This document shows positions 7,925-17,044 of a stretch of 64,000 nt of DNA, one piece after another. The notes below the pieces were generated by a model. That model was not told where the DNA came from, searched no databases, and saw only the letters and a program-made list of their open reading frames with translations. The DNA is taken from NCBI GenBank assembly GCA_964487745.1, contig CAZASG010000011.1, positions 1 through 64,000 of the forward strand. The letters are read 5' to 3'. The number at the start of each line of letters is the position of its first letter. Position 1 is the stretch's first letter. The DNA comes from Desulfolinea sp964487745 (GTDB taxonomy: Bacteria; Chloroflexota; Anaerolineae; Anaerolineales; Villigracilaceae). The position numbers and the translations under genes were made by a program.

Positions 7925-9943
7925 CTACGCAGCTACTTTTTCTTGGCGTTGATCCCACAAAATACCTTCGATCTGTGAGAATAGCTGATCGTTGGTGAAA
8001 TGCGCGCCTGAGATAATGCCGCTCGGGCAGGCTGCCACACAGGTGCCACAGCCCTGGCAGAGTGCCGTAATGACCTCAGAGACTTCTTTATCTTCATGGA
8101 AGATGATCGCGTTGTAGGGGCACATATTGTTGCAGATGCGACAACCGGAGCAAGCATCCTCATCAATACTGGCACGGACGGGTTCCATCATCACCGTGCC
8201 ACGACTGATCAAACCAGCCACACGGGCGGCTGCAGCGGAACCTTGCGCCACACTTTCGGGGACATCTTTCGGTCCCTGACATGCGCCAGCGACAAGGATA
8301 CCGTCTGTCATCGTAGCAACGGGGTCAAGCTTGGGGTGCCGCTCGGTGAAGAAGCCATCAAAATCGCAGCCCATCTTGAAGAGTTGCGAGACTTCCTTGG
8401 ACCCTGCACGTGCTTCCATTGCCGGGCTTAGGATGACCATATCAACGGGTACGCGTCTCTGTCTACCGATGAGCGTATCTTCTACCTGAACGATAAGCTT
8501 GCCTTCTTCTTCCGGGATACGAGCCGCATCCGTAATTTCGGCGACTTTGCCGCGAATGAAATGTGTACCTTCTTCCAGCAGTCGGTTGTAGAACTCTTCA
8601 TAACCTTTACCGGGAGTTCGCATATCGATATAGCAGTTGAAGACCTCTGCATCGGGGATGCGCTCATGTACCAGATGAGCGAATTTCAGAGAGTACATAC
8701 AGCAGACCTTCGAGCAATATTTGTGGTAGTTCTCATCACGCGAGCCAACACAATGCACAATGGCAACACTCTTAGGCTTGGTCTCTTTATCGCGCAAGAC
8801 GATCTTGCCATCAGTGGGACCGGCAGCGTTGACCATCCGCTCAAATTCGAGACTGGTGAAGACGTTGTCCAGCTTGCCATAGCCATATTGCGGGATCTGT
8901 GCCGTATCAAAGAGATCGTAGCCCGTTGCCAGGATGATATTGCCTACATCCAATTGCAGGAATTCGTCTTCCTGATCGAATTCAATCGAGTTTGGCTCAG
9001 TGGGACAGAATTTCTCGCAAGCTTTGCATTTGCCCTTCTGGAAGTAGACACAATTTTCTTTGTCTATTACAGGATATTTGGGCACTGCCTGCGGGAAGGG
9101 GCGATAGATTACTTTTCGTTCGCCCATGCCTGCTTCGAAGACATCATCTGTTACTTTGAAAGGACATTTTTCTATGCAGATGCCGCATCCTGTGCAGTGT
9201 TCTTCGTTGACATAGCGTGCTTTCTTGCGCACTGTCACGGTAAAGTTGCCGAGGAAACCGTCTACTTTTTCGACTTCACTCCATGTCAGCAGGGTGACGT
9301 TGTCATGTTGCCCAACATCGACCATTTTTGGGGTCAGGATACAGGCAGAGCAGTCGAGGGTGGGGAAGGTTTTGTCGAGCTGTGCCATATGTCCACCGAT
9401 GGATGGCTCACGTTCAACAAGGTAGACGTGATGTCCGGCGTCCGCAAGCTCTAAGGTAGAGGTAATGCCGGCTATCCCGCCTCCAACCACGAGAGTGTTC
9501 GGGTTGATCTCCACGGGTATTTCTTCGAGCGGTTCGTGGTGAACGACACGGTCTATAGAGCCTCTGATCAGGGATTTTGCTTTTGCGGTGGCAGCGCCCT
9601 CGTCATTCGTGATCCATGAATCATGCTCACGGATATTGGTCATTTCAAAGAGGAAGGGGTTCAAGCCTGCACGTTCACAGGCGCCACGGAAGGTCTTCTC
9701 GTGCATGTGCGGGGAGCAGGAGGCACAAACAACGCGCGTGAGACCTTTCTCCTTGATATCTTGCTCGATCAATTCCTGCCCCAAACTGGAGCACATGAAT
9801 TTATATTCACGAGCGATCTCAACATTGGGCTGTTCACTAGCCCAACGAGCGACGTCTTCTACATCCACAACTTTGGAGATATTTGTGCCGCAGTGACAGA
9901 CGTAGACGCCGACTTTCTCTTGTTTATTGTTTTTTTCAGTCAT
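7925..9943 (-). CDS. hdrA: heterodisulfide reductase subunit A, flavin Fe-S bifurcating core
   Basis: This protein of about 672 residues is the FAD-containing core where electrons would be bifurcated. An N-terminal cysteine domain (VCHCGTNIS, then CSSLGQ and CASCSPHMHEKTF) precedes the FAD Rossmann motif VVGGGIAGITSTLELADAG near residue 155. LDCSACILTPKM follows, then one ferredoxin motif (CTGCGICIEKCP), further cysteines (CKACEKFCPTEP) and two C-terminal [4Fe-4S] motifs (CSGCRICNNMCP and CQGCGTCVAACP). The ATG at 9943 has an AGGAG SD. Coenzymes M and B are not expected in this bacterium, so the acceptor on HdrB is unknown. Confidence 0.94.
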   Translation of the reverse strand: MTEKNNKQEKVGVYVCHCGTNISKVVDVEDVARWASEQPNVEIAREYKFMCSSLGQELIEQDIKEKGLTRVVCASCSPHMHEKTFRGACERAGLNPFLFEMTNIREHDSWITNDEGAATAKAKSLIRGSIDRVVHHEPLEEIPVEINPNTLVVGGGIAGITSTLELADAGHHVYLVEREPSIGGHMAQLDKTFPTLDCSACILTPKMVDVGQHDNVTLLTWSEVEKVDGFLGNFTVTVRKKARYVNEEHCTGCGICIEKCPFKVTDDVFEAGMGERKVIYRPFPQAVPKYPVIDKENCVYFQKGKCKACEKFCPTEPNSIEFDQEDEFLQLDVGNIILATGYDLFDTAQIPQYGYGKLDNVFTSLEFERMVNAAGPTDGKIVLRDKETKPKSVAIVHCVGSRDENYHKYCSKVCCMYSLKFAHLVHERIPDAEVFNCYIDMRTPGKGYEEFYNRLLEEGTHFIRGKVAEITDAARIPEEEGKLIVQVEDTLIGRQRRVPVDMVILSPAMEARAGSKEVSQLFKMGCDFDGFFTERHPKLDPVATMTDGILVAGACQGPKDVPESVAQGSAAAARVAGLISRGTVMMEPVRASIDEDACSGCRICNNMCPYNAIIFHEDKEVSEVITALCQGCGTCVAACPSGIISGAHFTNDQLFSQIEGILWDQRQEKVAA

Positions 9944-10003
9944 AGGTCTTTCTCCTATCTGTAGCATGGGTCAAAAAGAAAAAGGCATTTATGGGTAGTT
10001 TAT

Positions 10004-10888
10004 TCAACGTGCCTCCTTTGCAATAAATTGAGAGAGCACGGGGAGTGTTGAAACCAACTCCATCCCGATTCCCAGTTTCTTGGGAGTAATGCCCAAAGCC
10101 AACCCCATTAATTGAGTGAAATACAAAACCGGGATTGAAAAATCGGTGCCAAACTCTTCATTGACCTGGGTTTGGTATACCTCCAGATTGACCTGACAAA
10201 GCGGGCAGGCGGTGGCGATCACATCTGCGCCGCTCTGAACAGCGTTGTGCAAAAGAATGCGGATCATATCGAGAGCGGCTTTGCGATTTGTGAGTAGAAG
10301 GGATCCGCCACAACAACGGGTTTTGTTCACAAAATCCACTGATTCTGCGCCCAAAGCGTTGAGTATTTCTTCAAAGAATTGCGGGTCTTCAATTTCTTCG
10401 CCATTTTTTCGCGGACGAACGATCTGGCAGCCGTAATAAGGTGCGATGCGTAGCCCTTCCAGCGGATTGGAGACTTTCTCCTTGATCCCTTCGGAACCAA
10501 CTTCATTGGCGAAAATATCGATCAGGTGATGCACGTTGAGATTGCCTTCAAGCTGAAGGTCGTCTGCTTCGAGTGCGTAGTTGATATGCTCTGCCAAGTC
10601 ATCGTCTTCTTTGATGTAGGCGTTGGTGAAATAGGCGTTTTTGTAACAGGCGCTGCACGGGGCGACAAAATCCAACCCCTGCTTTTCTGCCATTGCCAAA
10701 TTGCGGGCTACAAGCGTATTGGCTAGGATCTCATCAAGATGGAAGTAAGTGGTCGCGCCGCAGCAGTTCCAGTCATCTAACTCCTGAAGTTCCACGCCCA
10801 AAGCCTGTGTGGTTTCCATGGATGATCTGTGATAGCTCAACGCTATTTTTTCAAGGGAGCAGCCGGGGAAGTAAGCGTATTTTTTCAT
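10004..10888 (-). CDS. hdrB: heterodisulfide reductase subunit B-like, two CCG domains
   Basis: This protein of about 294 residues has two cysteine-rich CCG domains, which bind non-cubane [4Fe-4S] clusters and form the disulfide-reducing site in the methanogen enzyme. The motifs seen are YFPGCSLE at the N terminus, NCCGATTYF followed by APCSACY, and RCCGGSLLL followed by ACPLC. The ATG at 10888 is chosen because GAGGAG is five bases upstream. A GTG two codons earlier would overlap the hdrC stop but sits on the SD. The natural substrate is unknown; a low-molecular-weight or protein disulfide is possible. Confidence 0.92.
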   Translation of the reverse strand: MKKYAYFPGCSLEKIALSYHRSSMETTQALGVELQELDDWNCCGATTYFHLDEILANTLVARNLAMAEKQGLDFVAPCSACYKNAYFTNAYIKEDDDLAEHINYALEADDLQLEGNLNVHHLIDIFANEVGSEGIKEKVSNPLEGLRIAPYYGCQIVRPRKNGEEIEDPQFFEEILNALGAESVDFVNKTRCCGGSLLLTNRKAALDMIRILLHNAVQSGADVIATACPLCQVNLEVYQTQVNEEFGTDFSIPVLYFTQLMGLALGITPKKLGIGMELVSTLPVLSQFIAKEAR

Positions 10889-10890
10889 GG

Positions 10891-11454
10891 TCACTCCTCT
10901 TCTCCCACGGGGATGATACGTTTGATCATATTGCGGAATTTCTTGATGCGTTTGATCCTTGAAGGCAAGACAGGGATACGCCCCTTGAGCATCATCTTGG
11001 TTGCGCCCTGTACTTCCTGGAAGAATTCCTTCGCGCCAAAGCCGAAAATATAGGTCGGCGCCAATATCGGTTCATAAGACCTTCCGCCGCTGGCGATGGT
11101 CTTCACAAATGCTTCAGAGAAAACCGGTCCAACCAGATCATCCGAGTAGGTTTTATTCCAAATGGAATAGCGCTTGACGGCATACATCGCCCCCGCAATA
11201 TCTATCTTGGCTGGGCATCTTACCGTGCAGTGATAGCACGATGCACAAACCCAGTAGGTATTGGTGTCAAGCACATCTTCTTTTAGATCAGCATTGATCA
11301 TGCCGATCAGGCGACGGGGAGTCTGGTCCATGAATTCAACAGCAGGGCAAGTGCCAGAGCATGTGCCGCATTGAATGCAGTGGTTAAGCGGACTCCCGTG
11401 TGCCGCATACATAAGGTTGGAAATTTCCTGGCCGAACGTTACGTTATCTGCCAT
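10891..11454 (-). CDS. hdrC: heterodisulfide reductase subunit C-like, two [4Fe-4S] clusters
   Basis: This 187-residue protein relays electrons from HdrA to HdrB. The two ferredoxin-like motifs are CIQCGTCSGTCP (near residues 26-37) and CASCYHCTVRCP (near residues 70-81). After about residue 100 comes a basic C-terminal tail. An AGGAT SD precedes the ATG, and the end runs into hdrB within two bases. It follows the lone receiver gene by nine bases, so the hdr genes and the signalling genes are very probably on one transcript. Confidence 0.92.
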   Translation of the reverse strand: MADNVTFGQEISNLMYAAHGSPLNHCIQCGTCSGTCPAVEFMDQTPRRLIGMINADLKEDVLDTNTYWVCASCYHCTVRCPAKIDIAGAMYAVKRYSIWNKTYSDDLVGPVFSEAFVKTIASGGRSYEPILAPTYIFGFGAKEFFQEVQGATKMMLKGRIPVLPSRIKRIKKFRNMIKRIIPVGEEE

Positions 11455-11463
11455 GAGCTTATC

Positions 11464-11874
11464 CTATACTTTCTCTTCCGCCATCTTCAGCAGGGCACTC
11501 ACCTTGTCCAATAACAGTTTCGGGTCTACTGGTTTCTCCAGTAGCTCGTCTGTTGGTAAGATGCGTGGATGCACAGGCTGACCGGGGAAGAGAAACGCCA
11601 TTTGTTCACGAATGCCAGTGATGATCAAGACCGGGATCTTTCGCAACTCTGGGTCCTTATTGATCTTACGCGCCACCATTACTCCCTCAGCGCCCCGTCC
11701 CATCATAATATCGAGCAGGAGTAGGTCATAAGATTTAGATTCCAGAGCCTTGAAACCATCTTTGGGATTGTAGGCAGCCTCGACTTCATAATCTGCTTTT
11801 TCCAAGATCGCCTTCATCCCATCAACATAATCGGGGTCGTCGTCAATGATCAGAATTCTTTTTCGTGGATCCAT
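11464..11874 (-). CDS. single-domain response regulator (receiver only)
   Basis: This 136-residue CheY-like receiver has the acidic pair in IIDDDPDY, the phospho-acceptor Asp in LLLDIMMGRGA (near residue 55), the Thr of ITG and the Lys of EKPVDP. There is no output domain, so it must act by protein contact or pass phosphate on. An AAGGAGG SD precedes the ATG. It sits between a receiver-kinase hybrid and hdrC, inside a row of redox enzyme genes. Its partner is likely one of the two kinases encoded next to it. Confidence 0.93.
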   Translation of the reverse strand: MDPRKRILIIDDDPDYVDGMKAILEKADYEVEAAYNPKDGFKALESKSYDLLLLDIMMGRGAEGVMVARKINKDPELRKIPVLIITGIREQMAFLFPGQPVHPRILPTDELLEKPVDPKLLLDKVSALLKMAEEKV

Positions 11875-11893
11875 AGGAACCTCCTTGTTTTGA

Positions 11894-13033
11894 TCATGAT
11901 TGTTCAGACAATTCTTCTAATATCGGCAAGTGGATCGTGAACGAACTTCCCTCGCCTAATTTGCTTTTTACTGAAATTTTCCCATCGTGAGCTTCAATGA
12001 TCCTTTTGGTAATAGCCAAACCAACACCACTGCTTCTTTCGCCTTCTGGTCGAGCTTTCCCGGAATAAAAATCGTCAAAAATATGAGGTATATCCTCCTC
12101 TGCAATGCCTACACCTTCGTCTTTTACTTTGATGCTGATATTCTTATCAGCTTGGGTTACGATAAGATTAATATCTCCGCCGATACGGGAATATTTGACA
12201 GCGTTATTCAGGAGATTGGTCAGTGCTTCGACCAAAGTTCCCTCATTACCGGATACCTGCGGAAGGGACGCACTTAATTTGGGCTTGATATCGATATCTT
12301 TACGGATTGCCTGCCCCTCGACGCTTTCCATTGCCTTCTCGACGATAACTTCAATCGACGTCGGGTGGAAGTCTTCACGAATTCTGTTGATGTCTACAGA
12401 AATAACGCGCAACCAGGTATTGATCATCTTCACCATATCCTGAATGCGGGTTTGTAGGCGCTCGAGTTTGGTTTTCTGCTCATCCGTCAACTTCTCTTCA
12501 AGATCGCTGGCAAGAACAAATAAATTCTGCTGCACCGCGCCAAGCGGAGATTTCAACTCATGGGAGACAATTGCGGCAAAATGTTCACGCAGAAGTTCTT
12601 TTTCTTTACGCAGGGCAATGGTTTCGAGGACGAGCTTTCTGCGTTCCAAGCCACGTTGGACGAGCCTGCGTAATTCGTCGGGTGTAAAAGGTTTGGGGAG
12701 GAAGTCGTAGGTACCTTTTTTCATCGCCTCCACAGCCGAAGAAACGGTAGCAAACCCCGTTATCACGATCGCTACGATGGTCGGGTCATAAGTGTGGATC
12801 TGGTCGAGCACTTCAAATCCTGATATCCCCGGCATCTTAAGATCGACCAATGCCAAGTCAGGCTGGAATTCATCCAGTAATGCCAGACCATCTGTCCCGT
12901 TTTCTGCTGTCGCGATCTCATAATTCTTTGTTGACAAAATCTGGGCACAGGAATCTCGAACGATTTCTTCATCGTCAATGATCAGTATTCTCGGTTTCTC
13001 AGCCATTTTTTTCATTTGCTCCGTTTTCTCCAT
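11894..13033 (-). CDS. hybrid protein: receiver domain followed by histidine kinase
   Basis: This 379-residue cytoplasmic protein begins with a receiver (IIDDEE near residue 20, phospho-acceptor D64 in LVDLKMP, K114 in LPKPF). A linker helix, HisKA with H158 in VSHELKSP, and HATPase_c with NAVKYS, DEGVGIAEE and SSGVGLAITKR follow. The receiver-first order suggests that phosphorylation by another kinase controls its own activity. Its start overlaps the 3' end of the upstream sensor kinase by 35 bases, which implies coupled expression. An internal ATG at 13015 has GGAG three bases upstream and may be the true start. No DNA-binding output is present. Confidence 0.9.
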   Translation of the reverse strand: MEKTEQMKKMAEKPRILIIDDEEIVRDSCAQILSTKNYEIATAENGTDGLALLDEFQPDLALVDLKMPGISGFEVLDQIHTYDPTIVAIVITGFATVSSAVEAMKKGTYDFLPKPFTPDELRRLVQRGLERRKLVLETIALRKEKELLREHFAAIVSHELKSPLGAVQQNLFVLASDLEEKLTDEQKTKLERLQTRIQDMVKMINTWLRVISVDINRIREDFHPTSIEVIVEKAMESVEGQAIRKDIDIKPKLSASLPQVSGNEGTLVEALTNLLNNAVKYSRIGGDINLIVTQADKNISIKVKDEGVGIAEEDIPHIFDDFYSGKARPEGERSSGVGLAITKRIIEAHDGKISVKSKLGEGSSFTIHLPILEELSEQS

Positions 13034-15020
13034 TTTGGGCTTTCAGTGGTAAAGCAATGACAAAAACAGTTCCCTGATCGACTGTACTATCTACGGTAAT
13101 AGAGCCTTGATGACTTTGAATGATGCCGTAGCTGATGGCTAGGCCCAGGCCTGTTCCATGACCAATATCTTTTGTGGTAAAGAAGGGGTCGAAGATCTTT
13201 TTTAGGTTTTCTTCTGGTATGCCGGGACCTGTATCAGAAATTTTGATTTCAATATTTTCTTTTCCGCTATCAAAGCGGGTTTCGATAGATAACTTTCCAT
13301 CCCCTTCCATTGCTTCGGCGGCATTCATGATGATATTAATAAAAACACGCTCAATTTGCGAAGCATCAATGACAGCTAAAGGTAAATCTGCCCGAAAGCT
13401 TTTCATGATCTGGATATTATGGAAGAGTGCTTGATGCTCTACAAGAGAGAGACATGTGTCTAGAACAGAGTTTATATTGTAGAGGGCCTTATCCGGTTTA
13501 CGTTGGCGGGAAAAATCAAGCAATCCTCGGATGATATCTCGGCAGCGGTTAGCTTGCCCAACAATCTTCTCAAGAGATTCGACATGGTCGGGGGTATCAC
13601 ATTGGTGGTCTTCAATTAGTAAATGCGAGAAAGTTACAATTCCCTGAAGCGGGTTATTAAGCTCATGAGCAACATTTGCTGCCAATTGCCCAACAAGGGC
13701 TAGTCTTTCAGATTCAATGATCTTTTGTGTGGTAAAGGCTTTTAACTGCTCATCTCTTCTTTTTAGTGCCTTGCTCATTTTGTTGAAGGATATGGCAAGG
13801 TATTGGAGTTCGTCGTTTGTACGAACGGTTACTTGTGTGTCCAAATTTCCTCCGGCTACATCTTTCGAAGCGGAGACAAGTTTTCTAATGGGCACGTGTA
13901 TTCGCCGTGCGAAGAAATATGAAGTAGCCATTGAGATCAATGCACCAATGACGGTGATGACCAGAAATGTAAATGTGGATTCCCTCTGAATATCGAGATA
14001 TTTCTCTTCGAGGATCCCCACATACAGAATGCCAATAATGCGGCCGTAGAGATCGGTGATCGGCTCGTAAGCGGTGATATACCAGTTGTTAACCACATAA
14101 GCTCGGTCGATCCAAGGCTCTCCTTGAATGATGACCTGGTTGTATACATCCTCAGAAACCCGTGTGCCGATAGCCCGCGAACCATCTTTATCCTTGACGT
14201 TGGTTGAAATGCGGATGTCGTCCATGAAGATCGTAGCTGTGCCGATATCCTGACCTTCGTAGATTACATTTTCATAGACGGTTTGCTTAATCTTGTCGAC
14301 GATCTTATAGTTTTGATTAAGCAGAACCCCTCCATAAATAACCCCTATGAGATTGCCTTCATAATCAAAAATCGGAGCAGCAGCTTTTAACATCATCCCA
14401 TCAGTCATGACTGTTTCTTCACGATTACGCGCCAATGGTGTATCGATCAACTCCAAAAAAGCTTTCTCTGATAATTCGGGCGTTTCTTTTTCTAGGTCAT
14501 CACCATTAACAATGATCGTTGATGCGACAGGTTCCTTGCTATATAGAACTGTATTAATAAGCTGATCATGTCCCTGATTATCACCAGTAAAATCGGGATT
14601 ACAGGTACGAACAAGCACATAGCCATATTTGTCTGTAATAGCTAATACATCTAAACCTTCTGTCTCCTTGATCCTGTCCAATTCGGAAAAAGCTGCATCG
14701 AAACTGTTGGTCAGTATGGCATCCTTGATAAAGAACCTTTCTCCAGAATATTGGATGACATCGTCAATATGATCGAGTTCATTGAGATAAATTTCGCGAG
14801 CTGAATTGAGATCATTGCGTACTTTTTCCTGTGCTTCAGATACGATCAGGCTACTGATTAGGCGAACACCAACAACCATGAAGACAACGCTGATAAAGAC
14901 AATTACAAGCAAATATCCCAAAATTAGTTTTGCTGCAATTGGAATCCTGAGCTTTGCCAGCCAAGGGAAATACTTTGCTGGTGCTCGTCGATCCTGAAGA
15001 GTGGTCGTTTCTTCCGTCAT
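12999..15020 (-). CDS. membrane sensor histidine kinase with extracytoplasmic Cache-type domain
   Basis: This 673-residue kinase has membrane helices at about residues 34-56 and 350-371. Between them is an extracytoplasmic region of about 290 residues with features of Cache sensors (VLAITDKYGYVLVRT, AAAPIFDYEGNLIGVIYGG, YEPITDLYGRIIGILYVG). HAMP follows at 372-424, HisKA with H452 in AHELNNPLQG, and HATPase_c with NAAEA, DTGPGIP and GTGLGLAI near 566-629. Such domains bind small ligands such as carboxylates or amino acids. It is the first gene of the signalling trio inside the redox block. The SD is weak. Confidence 0.92.
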   Translation of the reverse strand: MTEETTTLQDRRAPAKYFPWLAKLRIPIAAKLILGYLLVIVFISVVFMVVGVRLISSLIVSEAQEKVRNDLNSAREIYLNELDHIDDVIQYSGERFFIKDAILTNSFDAAFSELDRIKETEGLDVLAITDKYGYVLVRTCNPDFTGDNQGHDQLINTVLYSKEPVASTIIVNGDDLEKETPELSEKAFLELIDTPLARNREETVMTDGMMLKAAAPIFDYEGNLIGVIYGGVLLNQNYKIVDKIKQTVYENVIYEGQDIGTATIFMDDIRISTNVKDKDGSRAIGTRVSEDVYNQVIIQGEPWIDRAYVVNNWYITAYEPITDLYGRIIGILYVGILEEKYLDIQRESTFTFLVITVIGALISMATSYFFARRIHVPIRKLVSASKDVAGGNLDTQVTVRTNDELQYLAISFNKMSKALKRRDEQLKAFTTQKIIESERLALVGQLAANVAHELNNPLQGIVTFSHLLIEDHQCDTPDHVESLEKIVGQANRCRDIIRGLLDFSRQRKPDKALYNINSVLDTCLSLVEHQALFHNIQIMKSFRADLPLAVIDASQIERVFINIIMNAAEAMEGDGKLSIETRFDSGKENIEIKISDTGPGIPEENLKKIFDPFFTTKDIGHGTGLGLAISYGIIQSHQGSITVDSTVDQGTVFVIALPLKAQNGENGANEKNG

Positions 15021-15043
15021 TCTTTACAAAACTTCTTTATCGG

Positions 15044-17017
15044 TCAGAGAGCCTCGTAAACCAATTCGATTAAATCTTTGACCGCGATGCCATCTTCTGC
15101 ACTAACGGTCTTGACGGCATCCCTATACATGGTGACGTCTTTCGGGCAGGCAACGATAAAGTCCGTTACCTTCTCCAATTCAACAGCTTCCCGGATACGG
15201 GATTCGCTGGGGCGTTCTTTTATTTCTCCTTCCTCCATCCAGATGCGTCCACCGCCTGCGCCACAGCAAAGGGCGCAATCCTTATTGCGGGGCATCTCGA
15301 TAATTTCACAACCGGTCGCTTCGATGACGCGGCGCGGTGCATCGAAGATGCCGTTATAACGACCCAAATAGCAGGGGTCATGATAAGTGACTTTGTAGCC
15401 CAGTTTTTTACTGAATTTGAGTTTGCCCGATGCAATTAATTGATCGAGCAACTCTGTGTAATGCAGAACAGGCTGGCCACCGTTAGCGGGATACTCATTT
15501 TTGAGCGTGTTATAGGTATGCGGGTCGGTGGTGACCACGGCTTGATACTCAGCCTTGCCCATCGCCTTGACGTTTTTCTCGACCAGCATTTCGAAAAGCC
15601 CTTCTTCACCGACGCGACGCACATCGTTTCCGGCGTGGTTTTCGCCCTTGTACATGATGCCGAAATCTAGACCGATTTGCTGGAAAACTTCAGCTGTTTG
15701 CTTGGTGATCTCGGTTAGCGTGGGGCTGTAGGATGCGTAATCACCGACAAACCAGAGATATTCAACAGGCTCTTTATTGGCATTCTTGACCTTCGGTTCT
15801 ATGCCTTTCGACCATCTTGCCCGCATCCGCTCGGATTTGCCGAAGGAGTTTCCGTAGCGCCCCAAATTCGTGAGCGCTGTCTGCAATTCGGCGTCCACCA
15901 TCCCTTCGATGACGAGATAGCGGCGCAAATCCACGATGGTGTCGATATGCTCAACCAAGACGGGGCACTCGTGGACACAGGCTCCGCAGGTAGTGCAAGC
16001 CCAAAGCACATCTTCGGCGATAGATTCGCCCGCAAGAGCTCCATTGCCGCCATTGCTGTGAAGAGCGTTTTTAATCGAAAGAATGAACTGTTTTGGCGAG
16101 AGCGGCGTTCCCGCGCCAAAGGCAGGGCAGGCATCTTGGCAGCGCCCGCATTCGGTGCAGGCATCGCCGTCGAGGAGTTGTTTCCAGGTCAGGTCGCTGA
16201 GTTTGCTGGCGAAGATGGGTTCGCCTTCGGCTGTTTCGGCAGCGGGAGCGAGCGCGCCCATTGGACGGTCTAGTTTGGAGAAGAAGGCGTTCAGCGGCCC
16301 TGTGAGAGCGTGCAACAACGTTCCCGTTGGCAGGGTGACGAGGGTCAGGGCAACGGTGAGTAGATGGAAGATCCAGATGCCGAGATGCCAATTGGTCAGG
16401 GTTGTTTCTGTTGCACCGGTAGATATCCAAAGCTGGGCAAGCAGCCAACCAAATGGCGACCAAGCCCCCCAGTCCGGGCGTTCCACTGCCAATCTCAGGG
16501 ATTCGGTAGTCAGTCCACCCAAGACGATGATGGTGACCATCGCCAGGGTCCAGGTGAATCCTTTATCCAGTGTTAGTTTTTCAGGTTTTTGCGAGTAGCG
16601 GCGGTAGAATGCCATCCCCGCGCCGATGAAAAAGATAATGGTGAAGATATCGAGGGTGAACTTGTAGACAATGAGGGTGTTGCCGTAGAGAAATTCAAAA
16701 AAATGATCGTGGATTGTAGCGAGAGCAGTGCCGAGGAAGAAGATGAAATAACTCCAGGCAATGGCGGCGTGCATGACGCCGGGATAGCGCTGACGAAGCA
16801 CTTTGGTTTGAACGATGGCGTATTGGATGAGTCGTCCGAAGCGGATGTGGAGTTTATCCCAACGAGGTTCCGGACGCCCAACCTTCCACCACGGCCTGGC
16901 TTGACGATAAAACTGGAAGAACATGATGGCAGCTGAAAGGAACATGATCGTGTAAACATAAAGTTCCGGCTCGCCCCAGCTATGTGGTATACCCCAGTAA
17001 TTTATTCGTTCAGGCAT
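15044..17017 (-). CDS. membrane Fe-S protein with NarI-like and HdrD-like parts (EtfD-type ETF:quinone oxidoreductase)
   Basis: This 657-residue protein has about six membrane helices in its first 240 residues, with histidines that could bind haem b as in NarI-type subunits. Two [4Fe-4S] motifs follow (CTECGRCQDACP and CTTCGACVHECP). The C-terminal HdrD/GlpC-like domain contains DPCYLGRYNG and CALCCGAGGGR. Proteins of this design next to etfBA are proposed to pass electrons from reduced ETF to menaquinone. GAGGAGG precedes the ATG, and etfA ends 27 bases upstream. Its soluble half is a paralogue of the protein encoded at 18786-19982. No classical ETF-QO is present in the window. Confidence 0.88.
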   Translation of the reverse strand: MPERINYWGIPHSWGEPELYVYTIMFLSAAIMFFQFYRQARPWWKVGRPEPRWDKLHIRFGRLIQYAIVQTKVLRQRYPGVMHAAIAWSYFIFFLGTALATIHDHFFEFLYGNTLIVYKFTLDIFTIIFFIGAGMAFYRRYSQKPEKLTLDKGFTWTLAMVTIIVLGGLTTESLRLAVERPDWGAWSPFGWLLAQLWISTGATETTLTNWHLGIWIFHLLTVALTLVTLPTGTLLHALTGPLNAFFSKLDRPMGALAPAAETAEGEPIFASKLSDLTWKQLLDGDACTECGRCQDACPAFGAGTPLSPKQFILSIKNALHSNGGNGALAGESIAEDVLWACTTCGACVHECPVLVEHIDTIVDLRRYLVIEGMVDAELQTALTNLGRYGNSFGKSERMRARWSKGIEPKVKNANKEPVEYLWFVGDYASYSPTLTEITKQTAEVFQQIGLDFGIMYKGENHAGNDVRRVGEEGLFEMLVEKNVKAMGKAEYQAVVTTDPHTYNTLKNEYPANGGQPVLHYTELLDQLIASGKLKFSKKLGYKVTYHDPCYLGRYNGIFDAPRRVIEATGCEIIEMPRNKDCALCCGAGGGRIWMEEGEIKERPSESRIREAVELEKVTDFIVACPKDVTMYRDAVKTVSAEDGIAVKDLIELVYEAL

Positions 17018-17044
17018 CGTGTCTCCTCCTCTTCACACCAATCC

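Noticed and set aside
8561..9454. Long open frame opposite hdrA (about 297 codons)
   Set aside because: It lies wholly within hdrA, has no recognised motif or SD, and is explained by the codon pattern of the real gene.
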